From Candidatus Dechloromonas phosphorivorans (GTDB taxonomy: Bacteria > Pseudomonadota > Gammaproteobacteria > Burkholderiales > Rhodocyclaceae), in NCBI GenBank assembly GCA_016709495.1, contig JADJMS010000011.1, positions 14,336 through 78,335 of the forward strand: a stretch of DNA of 64,000 nucleotides, written 5' to 3'. Positions within the stretch are counted from its first letter, which is position 1. Each line of letters begins with the position of its first letter. A program made the translations under genes and the position numbers. The notes under the pieces were generated by a model, which saw only the letters and a list, made by a program, of their open reading frames with translations, was not told where the DNA came from and did no database searches. Below, one piece after another: positions 35,196 to 43,568 of the stretch.

Positions 35196-36239
35196 TTAGT
35201 CCGAGGCGAAAATGCTGGCCAGCTTGTCCATTTTTTCCAGCGCCAGACCACAACCACGGGCAACGCAGGTCAACGGTTCATCGGCCACGATCACGGGCAG
35301 ACCGGTTTCTTCCATCAGCAGACGGTCGAGATCACGCAACAAAGCACCACCACCAGTTAGCACCATGCCTTTTTCGGCAATGTCGGCGCCGAGTTCAGGC
35401 GGCGTCTTTTCCAGCGCGGATTTGACGGCGGAAACGATCTGGTTGAGTGGATCGGTCAGCGCTTCGAGGATTTCATTGGAGGAAATCGTAAATTTACGCG
35501 GGATGCCTTCGGCCTTGTTAATACCGGAGACTTCCATTTCCTTGACTTCAGCACCAGGGAAAGCAGAACCGATATTCTTCTTGATCTTTTCGGCAGTATT
35601 TTCGCCAATCATCATGCCGTAGTTGCGGCTGATGTAGCTCATGATCGCTTCGTCCAGCTTGTCGCCACCAACGCGAACCGAGCCGGCATAAACCAGCCCC
35701 CCCAGCGAGATGACGCCAACTTCAGTGGTACCGCCACCAATGTCGACCACCATAGAGCCAGTCGCTTCAGAAACCGGCAGATCGGCACCAATCGCGGCAG
35801 CCATCGGCTCCTCGATCAGATAAACCTGGCTGGCACCAGCACCAAGCGCTGATTCACGGATCGCCCGGCGTTCAACCTGTGTCGAACCTGAAGGCACGCA
35901 GATAATGATGCGCGGGCTCGGGCTGAACAGCTTGGAGTCATGCACTTTTTTAATGAACTGTTTGAGCATTTGCTCGGTCACGGTGAAGTCGGCAATCACG
36001 CCGTCCTTCATCGGACGAATCACAGTAATGCTGCCCGGCGCCTTGCCCAGCATGTCTTTGGCTTCTTTGCCGACAGCCTGGATGGATTTTTTGGCATTGG
36101 GCCCGCCTTCAAGGCGGATCGCTACAACAGAAGGCTCATCGAGCACGATGCCACGTCCACGCACATAAATGAGTGTATTCGCTGTACCGAGGTCAATGGC
36201 GAGGTCGTTTGAGAAATATTTGCTTAGGAAACCGAACAT
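35196..36239 (-). CDS. mreB: rod shape-determining protein MreB
   Basis: A 347-residue bacterial actin. Phosphate and adenosine loops are visible: AIDLGTANTLIYV, VVDIGGGTTEVGVISLGG and GMVLTGGGALLRDLDRLL. MreB filaments orient side-wall synthesis. It is the first gene of the operon mreB-mreC-mreD-mrdA-rodA-rlpA. Confidence 0.97.
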   Translation of the reverse strand: MFGFLSKYFSNDLAIDLGTANTLIYVRGRGIVLDEPSVVAIRLEGGPNAKKSIQAVGKEAKDMLGKAPGSITVIRPMKDGVIADFTVTEQMLKQFIKKVHDSKLFSPSPRIIICVPSGSTQVERRAIRESALGAGASQVYLIEEPMAAAIGADLPVSEATGSMVVDIGGGTTEVGVISLGGLVYAGSVRVGGDKLDEAIMSYISRNYGMMIGENTAEKIKKNIGSAFPGAEVKEMEVSGINKAEGIPRKFTISSNEILEALTDPLNQIVSAVKSALEKTPPELGADIAEKGMVLTGGGALLRDLDRLLMEETGLPVIVADEPLTCVARGCGLALEKMDKLASIFASD

Positions 36240-36276
36240 GTATGCTCCGCTGGGGGGTGCGGTAGAGAAAACTTTT

Positions 36277-36305
36277 ATGATACCTTATAACGCTTCCCAT
36301 TTTAA
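36277..36305 (-). promoter_or_regulatory. mreB: candidate sigma-70 promoter of mreB
   Basis: On the minus strand TATCAT (36277-36282) matches the -10 consensus at five of six bases. TTAAAA (36300-36305) is a weak -35 at exactly 17 bp. It sits about 40 bp before the mreB ATG, in the divergent region with gatC. Confidence 0.4.
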
Positions 36306-36340
36306 GACTTTGTGCACTGCAATAAAGTCTTTTGAGACCT

Positions 36341-36628
36341 ATGTCGCTCACATTTGAACAGGTTCAACGCATCGCCCATCTGGCTCGTATTGAAGTCAGT
36401 GAAGCCGAAGCCCTGACCACCCAGGATCACCTCAACGGAATTTTCCAGTTGATTGAACAGATGCAAGCCGTTGATACGAGCGGTATTGAGCCGATGGCTC
36501 ATGCTCAGGATCTGAGTCAACGACTGCGTGAGGATCGCGTCAGTGAAGCAGATAGGCGCGCTGCATATCAGGCAATCGCCCCGGAAACTGAAGCGGGTCT
36601 TTATCTTGTGCCGAAGGTGATCGAATGA
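36341..36628 (+). CDS. gatC: aspartyl/glutamyl-tRNA amidotransferase subunit C
   Basis: A 95-residue GatC with VQRIAHLARIEVSEAEA and the end DRRAAYQAIAPETEAGLYLVPKVIE. It stabilises GatA-GatB. ATG 36341 (MSLTFEQ) is chosen; a TTG nine bases upstream is less likely. The stop overlaps gatA. Confidence 0.94.
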   Translation: MSLTFEQVQRIAHLARIEVSEAEALTTQDHLNGIFQLIEQMQAVDTSGIEPMAHAQDLSQRLREDRVSEADRRAAYQAIAPETEAGLYLVPKVIE

Positions 36629-38082
36629 TCAACGCCAGTCTCAAGCAATTATCGCAGGCGCTCGCCGCCAAACAGATTTCCAGCGTCGAACTGACCCAAC
36701 TGTTTCTAGATCGGATTAACCGCCTGAATCCGACGCTGAATGCATTTGTTACGGTCGACGCCGAAAAAAGCCTGAATTCTGCACGCGCTGCCGATGCGCG
36801 TATAGCCGCCGGCAATGCTGGTTTGCTGACCGGCATACCCATCGCCCAGAAAGACATTTTCTGTGCCGAAGGCTGGCTGACAACCTGCGGCTCGAAAATG
36901 CTCGCCAATTTCGTTTCACCCTACGACGCCACCGTGATTCGCAAGATGGAAAGCGAAGCGGGGCTGGTTTCGCTGGGCAAGACGAACATGGATGAATTCG
37001 CGATGGGTTCATCAAACGAAACCTCGTTCTTCGGCCCGGTGCGCAATCCGTGGGATACCGCCCGCGTGCCGGGTGGCTCATCCGGCGGCTCTGCTGCAGC
37101 CGTAGCGGCACGACTGGCACCCGCCGCCACCGGCACCGACACCGGCGGCTCAATCCGCCAGCCAGCCGCGTTGTGCAATCTGACCGGCCTCAAGCCAACC
37201 TATGGCGTAGTTTCCCGCTACGGCATGATCGCTTTTGCTTCCTCCCTCGACCAGGCAGGACCGATGGCCGCTAGCGCCGAAGATTGCGCTCTGCTGCTCA
37301 ACACCATGGTTGGCTTCGACGAGCGCGACTCCACCTCGCTCGAGCGCCCCATTGAGGATTACACGCACGGCCTGGAAAAGCCGCTCCACGGTTTGCGCAT
37401 CGGCCTACCCAAGGAGTTTTTTGGCGAAGGTTGCGATGCCGAAGTGATGGCCGCCGTGCGTGCCGCCATCGCCGAGTACGAAAAACTCGGGGCAAAGACG
37501 GTTGAAGTCTCGCTACCCAATTCGCATCTATCCGTGCCAGCCTATTACGTGATCGCGCCGGCTGAAGCCAGCTCCAATCTGAGTCGCTTCGATGGCGTGC
37601 GTTACGGTTTCCGCGCCCAGGAATACGGCAATCTCGACGACATGTACATGAAGAGCCGCGCCCAAGGTTTCGGTGCCGAAGTCAAACGGCGCATCATGAT
37701 TGGCGCCTACGTGCTATCGCATGGCTACTACGATGCTTATTACCTGCAGGCGCAGCGCATTCGCCGCCTGATCGCCAATGACTTTGTCGAAGCCTTCAAG
37801 GTCTGCGACGTGATCATGGGGCCAACCTCACCGTCGACTGCCTTCAAGCTTGGCGAAAAAGCGGCCGATCCGGTTCAGATGTATTTGTCCGACATCTACA
37901 CCATCGCCGTCAATTTGGCCGGCTTGCCCGGCATGTCGGTCCCTTGCGGCTTTGCCGGCGGCTTGCCGGTTGGCTTGCAGTTGATCGGTAATTACTTCGC
38001 CGAAGCTCAGTTGCTCAACGTGGCGCATCGCTATCAGCAAGCGACTGACTGGCATCAACTGCGGCCGGCGGACCTAGGGTAA
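36625..38082 (+). CDS. gatA: aspartyl/glutamyl-tRNA amidotransferase subunit A
   Basis: A 485-residue amidase that releases ammonia from glutamine for tRNA transamidation. The Ser-Ser-Lys triad is visible: IAQKDIF (lysine), then PGGSSGGSAAAVAAR and GTDTGGSIRQPAALC. The substrate loop AYYVIAPAEASSNLSRFDGVRYG is intact. A 12-mer copy encodes VTVDAEK near residue 44, a normally variable surface position. Confidence 0.96.
   Translation: MINASLKQLSQALAAKQISSVELTQLFLDRINRLNPTLNAFVTVDAEKSLNSARAADARIAAGNAGLLTGIPIAQKDIFCAEGWLTTCGSKMLANFVSPYDATVIRKMESEAGLVSLGKTNMDEFAMGSSNETSFFGPVRNPWDTARVPGGSSGGSAAAVAARLAPAATGTDTGGSIRQPAALCNLTGLKPTYGVVSRYGMIAFASSLDQAGPMAASAEDCALLLNTMVGFDERDSTSLERPIEDYTHGLEKPLHGLRIGLPKEFFGEGCDAEVMAAVRAAIAEYEKLGAKTVEVSLPNSHLSVPAYYVIAPAEASSNLSRFDGVRYGFRAQEYGNLDDMYMKSRAQGFGAEVKRRIMIGAYVLSHGYYDAYYLQAQRIRRLIANDFVEAFKVCDVIMGPTSPSTAFKLGEKAADPVQMYLSDIYTIAVNLAGLPGMSVPCGFAGGLPVGLQLIGNYFAEAQLLNVAHRYQQATDWHQLRPADLG
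36748..36759 (+). repeat. dispersed 12-mer copy 10 (GTTACGGTCGAC)
   Basis: Exact match in gatA (V-T-V-D), followed by GCCGAAAAAA, the fullest form of the extended motif. Confidence 0.9.
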
Positions 38083-38084
38083 AA

Positions 38085-38618
38085 ATGCGTCGCACATGGG
38101 CGTTTCTGGTTGCGCTGCTTTTGGCAGCTTGCGCCGAGGTGGAAAAAACACCGGCACCTGAGCCGGCAGAAAAATCCAGCCCGGAAAAGCCGTCGACCGC
38201 AACAAGTACGCCCAAATTCAAGTCAGATACGCTTAAGTACCTCGCCAAGCGCCATATCGAAGTCCAGCCTACTCGGCCACTCAATATCCGCTCGCGCTGT
38301 ACGCACAAGGATGCCATTGGCACGACCACCCGCCTCGATTTGCTGGTCAAGGATGCCGAAGTCCAATCCTTTACCGCGCAGGTCACAATGAAGGGTTATG
38401 GCACCTGCAGCTTCAACCTGAACGATTTTGAGCAATCCGAAAAACTGCCACAAGCATTGCTCAAGCACAAACATGAATCCGGTTGCTCGGTGCGCATGTG
38501 GGAACAAGGCCAAAAAATAACAATTGCTTTCAACAGTTGCCCGAAATCCTGTGAAAAGGACGCTTTCAGCTATCTCTGGCCAATCATGGTCGAGGCGAAA
38601 TCGGGGCGTTGTTTCTGA
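38085..38618 (+). CDS. hypothetical lipoprotein between gatA and gatB
   Basis: A 177-residue predicted outer-membrane lipoprotein: MRRTWAFLVALLLAAC lipobox, then a proline/lysine-rich linker (EKTPAPEPAEKSSPEKPS), then a compact domain with four or five cysteines (IRSRCTHKD, YGTCSFNLND, SGCSVRMW, FNSCPKSCEK, GRCF). It starts 3 bp after gatA and ends 13 bp before gatB, so it shares the transcript. I recognise no family. The 12-mer lies in the linker (STATST). Confidence 0.65.
   Translation: MRRTWAFLVALLLAACAEVEKTPAPEPAEKSSPEKPSTATSTPKFKSDTLKYLAKRHIEVQPTRPLNIRSRCTHKDAIGTTTRLDLLVKDAEVQSFTAQVTMKGYGTCSFNLNDFEQSEKLPQALLKHKHESGCSVRMWEQGQKITIAFNSCPKSCEKDAFSYLWPIMVEAKSGRCF
38192..38203 (-). repeat. 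dispersed 12-mer copy 11 (GTTGCGGTCGAC)
   Basis: Exact match opposite the lipoprotein gene, which reads S-T-A-T in its linker. Followed by GGCTTTT. Confidence 0.88.
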
Positions 38619-38630
38619 ACGGATGAAATT

Positions 38631-40086
38631 ATGAATCAAGGGGAGGTCGTAATCGGGATCGAAACACACGCACAACTGGCGACTGTTTCGAAGATTTTTT
38701 CAGGTGCATCGACAGCCTTTGGTGCCGAGCCAAATACGCAGGCTTGCGCGGTCGACCTCGCCCTGCCCGGCGTTTTACCGGTACTGAACAAAAAGGCGGT
38801 GGAATGTGCGATCCGCTTTGGCCTCGCCATTGATGCAGAAGTGGCGGCCAAATCCGTTTTCGCCCGTAAAAACTATTTTTACCCGGATCTACCCAAGGGC
38901 TACCAGATCAGCCAGATGGACCTACCCGTCGTCGTTGGCGGCGCGATTACCGTCGCCGTCGGCCAAGGCGACAAAGCTTACGAAAAGGTAGTTCATCTGA
39001 CCCGTGCGCATCTTGAAGAAGATGCCGGCAAGTCGCTGCACGAAGATTTCCACGGCAAGAGCAGGCATCGACCTCAATCGCGCCGGCACGCCCTTGCTGG
39101 AAATCGTCACCGAACCCGATATGCGCTCTTCCGACGAAGCAGTCGCCTACGCCAAATCCCTGCACGCGCTGGTGCGCTGGATCGGCATATGCGACGGCAA
39201 CATGCAGGAAGGCTCCTTCCGCTGCGACGCCAACGTTTCGGTGCGCCCCAAAGGTCAGGCCGAACTCGGCACACGGCGTGAGATCAAGAACCTCAATTCT
39301 TTCCGCTTCCTGAAGGAAGCCATCGATTTTGAAATCCAGTGGCAAATCAACGAAATTGAAGAAGGTCGCAAGATTCAGCAAGCCACCGTGCTGTTCGATC
39401 CAGACAGCGGCGAAACCCGCGTTATGCGGACCAAGGAAGATGCACACGATTACCGCTATTTCCCCGACCCCGACCTGCTGCCGCTACACATTTCCGCCGA
39501 CTGGATTGCCCGCGTTAAAAGTGAATTGCCGGAACTGCCAACCCAAAAGCGCGAACGCTTCATCAACGAAATGGGTTTATCCGCTTATGACGCCACGACA
39601 CTGACCAGCAATCAAGAAATGTCTGACTTTTTCGAGTCGACCGTAACCATTGCCGGCAAAGCCAGTGCCAAGCCTTGTGCCAACTGGGTCATGGTTGACC
39701 TGACCGCCCGCCTCAACAAAGAAGGCAAGGAACTTGCCGACTCCCCGGTTTCTGCTGCACAGCTAGCCGGATTGATTCAACGGATTGCCGACAACACCAT
39801 TTCCAACAACATTGCCAAAAAAGTATTTGAGGCATTGTGGAATGGCGAAGGCGCCAATGCTGACGAGATCATCGAAAAGCAAGGCCTGAAGCAGATTACA
39901 GACAGTGGCGCCATTGAATCACTGGTTGACGAGGTATTGGCTGCCAACCCGGGCAATGTGGCCGAATTCCGCGCGGGCAAGGAAAAAGCCTTTAATGCGC
40001 TGGTCGGTCAAGTAATGAAGGCTGCCAAGGGCAAGGCAAACCCACAGCAGGTAAATGACCTGCTGCGCCAGAAACTGGCCAATTAA
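38631..40086 (+). CDS. gatB: aspartyl/glutamyl-tRNA amidotransferase subunit B, one frameshift
   Basis: A ~485-residue kinase-like subunit that activates mischarged Glu-tRNA(Gln)/Asp-tRNA(Asn). Seen: VIGIETHAQL, FYPDLPKGYQISQMDLPVV, GIDLNRAGTPLLEIVTEPDMRSSDEAV, EIKNLNSFRFLKEAIDFE, RTKEDAHDYRYFPDPDLLPL, and the YqeY-like tail domain (ALVGQVMKAAKGKANPQQVNDLLRQKL). The frame breaks near 39062 between HEDFHGK and GIDLNR. As an essential gene this is most likely a sequencing error. Confidence 0.94.
39636..39647 (-). repeat. dispersed 12-mer copy 12 (GTTACGGTCGAC)
   Basis: Exact match opposite gatB, which reads S-T-V-T. Followed by TCGAAAAAG. Confidence 0.88.
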
Positions 40087-40700
40087 CGCGGCGCTGGCCG
40101 GCTGATGATTTCCAGATAGCGGCGGCGGTCGCTATCGTACTTGGCCTTGATCGTCTGGAAATCACGGCGCTTCACTTCGCGCGTCTCTTCCAGCAGTTTG
40201 ATGCTGTAATCGGCTTCACGTAACTCTTTGGCGACATCGGCCGGTACCGCTTTCTTTTTATAAAACTCGGCTTCGCGCTCATATTTTTTTCGCTGCTGGC
40301 GAATCACATCAATCTGCGCATTTGCTGAAGCAATCGCTTGCTGGAGGTCTGCTTCTGCCTGTTGTTGGGCAACATCGATATCCTTGATACTGCTATAGGT
40401 ATCCAGCAGGGCCTGATCTTTGCGACGCTGTTCGCGTGCAATCTCTTCCTGCTCCTGCTTGTGTTTGGCCACAGCAGCAGCTTCCGCTTTTTGTTCGGCA
40501 GTCAGCGGAGGACCTACTTCCTTCAGTACCGTCCCGTCACCACTAATAATCTTGTACGCCTTGCCACGACAGACCTCTGGCAGCGTATCGCCACAAGTTC
40601 GCCGACCACTACCGGGATCGGGACAACAGAAAAACACGCCCGCTCCCTGAGCGGTCAAGGTGACGAGCAGTAAAGAGAGGGCAGCCGCTTGCTTAAGCAC
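40083..40700 (-). CDS. exported protein with DUF4124-like N-terminus and coiled coil
   Basis: A ~205-residue protein. The start is set at GTG 40700, overlapping the pyrE stop and giving a signal peptide (LKQAAALSLLLVTLTAQGAG). Next comes a small domain FFCCPDPGSGRRTCGDTLPEVCRGKAYKIISGDGTVLKEV, which resembles the beta-hairpin of DUF4124. A long charged coiled coil (EQKAEAAAVAKHKQEQEEIAREQRR to the end) follows. Five cysteines sit in the small domain. Function unknown. It overlaps gatB by four bases, convergently. Confidence 0.62.
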   Translation of the reverse strand: MLKQAAALSLLLVTLTAQGAGVFFCCPDPGSGRRTCGDTLPEVCRGKAYKIISGDGTVLKEVGPPLTAEQKAEAAAVAKHKQEQEEIAREQRRKDQALLDTYSSIKDIDVAQQQAEADLQQAIASANAQIDVIRQQRKKYEREAEFYKKKAVPADVAKELREADYSIKLLEETREVKRRDFQTIKAKYDSDRRRYLEIISRPAPR

Positions 40701-41334
40701 TGACGCCGTATTCTGAGCGATAACGCGCCACCGCATCACGGTACTCGGCAAACTCAACATGGTGCTCAAGGAAAGCCATCAAATCACCCAGACCGGCAAC
40801 AGCAATCACAGGAATGCCATAGTCGCGCTGAACTTCCTGCACTGCAGACAACGCCCCCAAACCACGCTCCTGACGATCCAGCGCGATCAAAACACCCGCC
40901 GGAATGGCGCCCGCAGCGCGAATCAGTTCTACAGACTCACGCACCGACGTACCCGCAGAAATCACGTCATCGACAATCAGCACCCGGCCACTCAATGGCG
41001 CGCCAACGATGCTGCCGCCCTCGCCGTGATCCTTCGCTTCCTTGCGGTTATAGGCAAACGGAAAATTCTTGCCGCGCTGGGCCAGCGCGATCGCAATTGC
41101 CGCGACCAGCGGGATACCTTTATATGCGGGGCCAAACAGCATGTCGAACCCGAGCTCATCGGCATCAACAGCTTTGGCGTAAAATTCAGCGAGTCGCCCC
41201 AATGAATCACCGTCATTAAACAAGCCGGCATTGAAAAAATAAGGCGACAAACGCCCCGCCTTGGTGGTGAATTCGCCGAAACGCAACACCTTGCAGCCGA
41301 GAGCAAACTCAATAAAGTCCTGACGAAAGTCCAT
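40693..41334 (-). CDS. pyrE: orotate phosphoribosyltransferase
   Basis: A 213-residue enzyme of UMP synthesis, joining orotate to PRPP. The PRPP motif VLIVDDVISAGTSVRES and the N-terminal FIEFALGCKVLRFGEFTTKAGRLSPYFFNAG are diagnostic, as is FGPAYKGIPLVAAIAIAL. It is divergent from the exonuclease III gene, as in many Betaproteobacteria. Confidence 0.95.
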   Translation of the reverse strand: MDFRQDFIEFALGCKVLRFGEFTTKAGRLSPYFFNAGLFNDGDSLGRLAEFYAKAVDADELGFDMLFGPAYKGIPLVAAIAIALAQRGKNFPFAYNRKEAKDHGEGGSIVGAPLSGRVLIVDDVISAGTSVRESVELIRAAGAIPAGVLIALDRQERGLGALSAVQEVQRDYGIPVIAVAGLGDLMAFLEHHVEFAEYRDAVARYRSEYGVSA

Positions 41335-41381
41335 GTTTCCTCAATGATGAAGACCGCCAAGTGCGGCAGAAACTCAACACA

Positions 41382-42179
41382 ATGTTACGCATCATCTCTC
41401 TGAACCTCAATGGTATCCGCTCCGCATGGAGTAAAAATGTTTTGCCCTGGACCATTTCGCAGCAAGCTGACGTCATTGCCTTGCAGGAACTGAAAGCACA
41501 GTTACCTGACCTGAACGCTGAAATGTTGGCCCCTGATGGTATGCACGCTGCCTACCACGCCGCTGAGAAAAAGGGCTATAGCGGCGTCGGAATATGGAGC
41601 CGGCAAGTTCCGGATCAGGTCATTGAAGGCTTCGACGGTGGCGAATTTGACGCCGAGGGACGTTATATCCGTGCCGATTTTGGCAACGTATCGATCATTT
41701 CACTCTATCTACCATCCGGCTCCTCTTCACCAGAACGCCAGGACGCGAAGTTTCGCTTTCTCGAAATTTTCTTCCCGAAAATGCTCGCCTTGCGCGCCGA
41801 AGGCCGCGAAATCATTTTGTGCGGCGACTGGAATATCGCCCATCAACCAATCGATCTAAAAAACTGGAAGTCCAACCAGAAAAATTCGGGCTTTTTACCG
41901 GAGGAGCGCGCCTGGCTAAGTCGGGTATTTGATGAACTCGGCTGGGTCGATGTCTATCGCAAGCTCCACCCGGAAGCCTCTGCCGAATGCTACACATGGT
42001 GGAGCAATCGCGGACAGGCTTGGGCCAAGAATGTTGGCTGGCGTATAGATTATCAGATCGCAACGCCCGGCATTGCCGCAACCGCACAGGCTGCTTCGGT
42101 TTATAAGGAAGCACGCTTCTCCGATCACGCACCACTGATCATCGATTACGATTGGCCGATTGCACCTGAAGCGCATTGA
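41382..42179 (+). CDS. xth: exodeoxyribonuclease III
   Basis: A 265-residue exonuclease/AP endonuclease of the EEP fold. Catalytic segments: ISLNLNGIRSA, ALQELKAQ (metal glutamate), GDWNIAHQPIDLKNWKSN, GWRIDYQIATP and the final FSDHAPLIIDYD histidine. It repairs abasic sites and trims 3' blocks. The start ATG 41382 fits the conserved MLRIISLNLNG. Confidence 0.95.
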   Translation: MLRIISLNLNGIRSAWSKNVLPWTISQQADVIALQELKAQLPDLNAEMLAPDGMHAAYHAAEKKGYSGVGIWSRQVPDQVIEGFDGGEFDAEGRYIRADFGNVSIISLYLPSGSSSPERQDAKFRFLEIFFPKMLALRAEGREIILCGDWNIAHQPIDLKNWKSNQKNSGFLPEERAWLSRVFDELGWVDVYRKLHPEASAECYTWWSNRGQAWAKNVGWRIDYQIATPGIAATAQAASVYKEARFSDHAPLIIDYDWPIAPEAH

Positions 42180-42240
42180 TTTCGTAACGTGGACGAGCTA
42201 ACCTGTGCTCTCTGCATAACCGCTACACGAGAGGTTGAAT

Positions 42241-42555
42241 ATGTCTGACGAAATGGCTGTTGCCAACAAACAAAAACTGGTTTCTGACCTGAAGGTCGTC
42301 ATCTCCGATACCGAAGAACTGCTGCGCGCCACCGCCGGCTCGGCTGGCGACAAAGTCGGCGAACTACGCGAGCGTATTGGCCTGCGTCTGCGTGATGCCA
42401 AGGAACGCCTGATTGATCTGGAAGTTGCCGTTGTCGACAAGACCAAGGCGGCTGCCCGTGCCACCGATGATTTCGTGCACGAAGAGCCATGGAAAGCGGT
42501 TGGCGTTGCTGCTGCACTGGGCCTTGCCCTGGGTGTACTGATCGGCCGTCGCTAA
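42241..42555 (+). CDS. YqjD/ElaB-type DUF883 protein
   Basis: A 104-residue protein with an amphipathic helical N-terminal region (LRERIGLRLRDAKERLIDLEV) and one C-terminal membrane helix with the family glycine pattern (KAVGVAAALGLALGVLIGRR). In E. coli YqjD is an inner-membrane ribosome-binding protein of stationary phase; that role is only suggested here. GAGAGGTTGAAT precedes the ATG. It opens a four-gene set. Confidence 0.85.
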   Translation: MSDEMAVANKQKLVSDLKVVISDTEELLRATAGSAGDKVGELRERIGLRLRDAKERLIDLEVAVVDKTKAAARATDDFVHEEPWKAVGVAAALGLALGVLIGRR

Positions 42556-42559
42556 GCGA

Positions 42560-42961
42560 ATGTCGGTAGAAACTGGCGGCGAAGGCGGCCGCGAAGGCCT
42601 CTTTGCCGCCCTGAAAAACCTGCTCGCCACCTTGCTGGCGATCGGGAAGACGCGGGCAGAACTTCTCGTCACTGAAATTGAGGAAGAGAAGTACCGGCTG
42701 ATGTCGCTGTGGGCCAAGGCCATTGGCGCTTCATTTTTGTTTGCGCTGGGTTTGATCATGCTCGTTTTTTGCATCGCTCTCGCTTTTTGGGAGCAACGGG
42801 TATTGGTTTTTGGCCTGTTTTCAGTAGCGTTTATTCTTGGCGGTTTCATTCTGGTGGGTTCCTTACGCCGTCAGGCGGCGCAACCAACCAAGTTGTTCCG
42901 CTCCAGTCTTGCCGAACTTGAAACCGACATGACGCAATTGCGTCGGCGGGATCACCACTAG
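42560..42961 (+). CDS. YqjE-like phage-holin-superfamily membrane protein
   Basis: A 133-residue protein with two adjacent membrane helices (AIGASFLFALGLIMLVFCIALAF and VLVFGLFSVAFILGGFILVG) flanked by charged helices (TRAELLVTEIEEEKYRLM). The order YqjD-YqjE-YqjK is conserved in proteobacteria. It starts four bases after the DUF883 stop. Confidence 0.8.
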   Translation: MSVETGGEGGREGLFAALKNLLATLLAIGKTRAELLVTEIEEEKYRLMSLWAKAIGASFLFALGLIMLVFCIALAFWEQRVLVFGLFSVAFILGGFILVGSLRRQAAQPTKLFRSSLAELETDMTQLRRRDHH

Positions 42962-42963
42962 AC

Positions 42964-43257
42964 ATGAACGGTCGTTTGCTTGAGCTGGCGACGCGGCACG
43001 GTGCGTTAAAGGCGCGCATCGATGCCCAACGGATACAGCTTGCTCGACACAGCGCACCACTCGAGAGTGCCTTGTCAGTAGGAGACAAGGCGTTGGATGG
43101 AATTGACTGGGTCAAACATCACCCGGCAGAAGTCGGGGTGGCGGTGGCCGTTCTTGTGATTTCCGGGCCAAAACGTGCTTGGCGCTGGACCAAGCGCGGT
43201 ATTTTTGTCTGGCGTGGCTGGCAAAGCCTCAAAAATTCACTCGCAAAACTCAGTTGA
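42964..43257 (+). CDS. YqjK-like protein
   Basis: A 97-residue basic protein with an N-terminal helix (LATRHGALKARIDAQRIQLARHSAPLESAL) and a short hydrophobic segment near VGVAVAVLVISGP. Position after YqjE and size match YqjK. Its function is unknown. The stop lies inside a one-mismatch copy of the 12-mer. Confidence 0.65.
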   Translation: MNGRLLELATRHGALKARIDAQRIQLARHSAPLESALSVGDKALDGIDWVKHHPAEVGVAVAVLVISGPKRAWRWTKRGIFVWRGWQSLKNSLAKLS

Positions 43258-43259
43258 CC

Positions 43260-43568
43260 GTGACAGATGCACAGTTAAGCGCCGGGCGGCTTCCGGGCTG
43301 GTGGCAGCAACTGGTTTTTTCCCAGCGCAGGGAAGTCTGCCGCATCTTGCGCGAGCTGGCATCGGCACGCGGCATCATGCCCTTGCTGATGAAAGCGCGG
43401 AACGGTAGCCAGTGGACAGCGGAAGAGAAAGTTGAAATTCTCGGCCACCTGCGTCGTATGGCGCATCTTTCCCCCTACTTGATCGTTCTGCTCCTGCCGG
43501 GTTCTATTTTGCTGTTGCCAGCTTACGCATGGTGGCTGGATCGCCGACGCCTTAAACGCGGAGATTAG
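43260..43568 (+). CDS. small membrane protein, LETM1-like core
   Basis: A ~102-residue protein, starting at GTG 43260 (or TTG 43254), next to the yqjK stop. The segment MAHLSPYLIVLLLPGSILLLPAYAWWLDRRR recalls the single membrane helix and ribosome-binding edge of LETM1-type proteins. With YqjD this would make a second candidate ribosome-membrane contact in one operon, but the match is short. Its end overlaps ampG convergently. Confidence 0.5.
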   Translation: MTDAQLSAGRLPGWWQQLVFSQRREVCRILRELASARGIMPLLMKARNGSQWTAEEKVEILGHLRRMAHLSPYLIVLLLPGSILLLPAYAWWLDRRRLKRGD

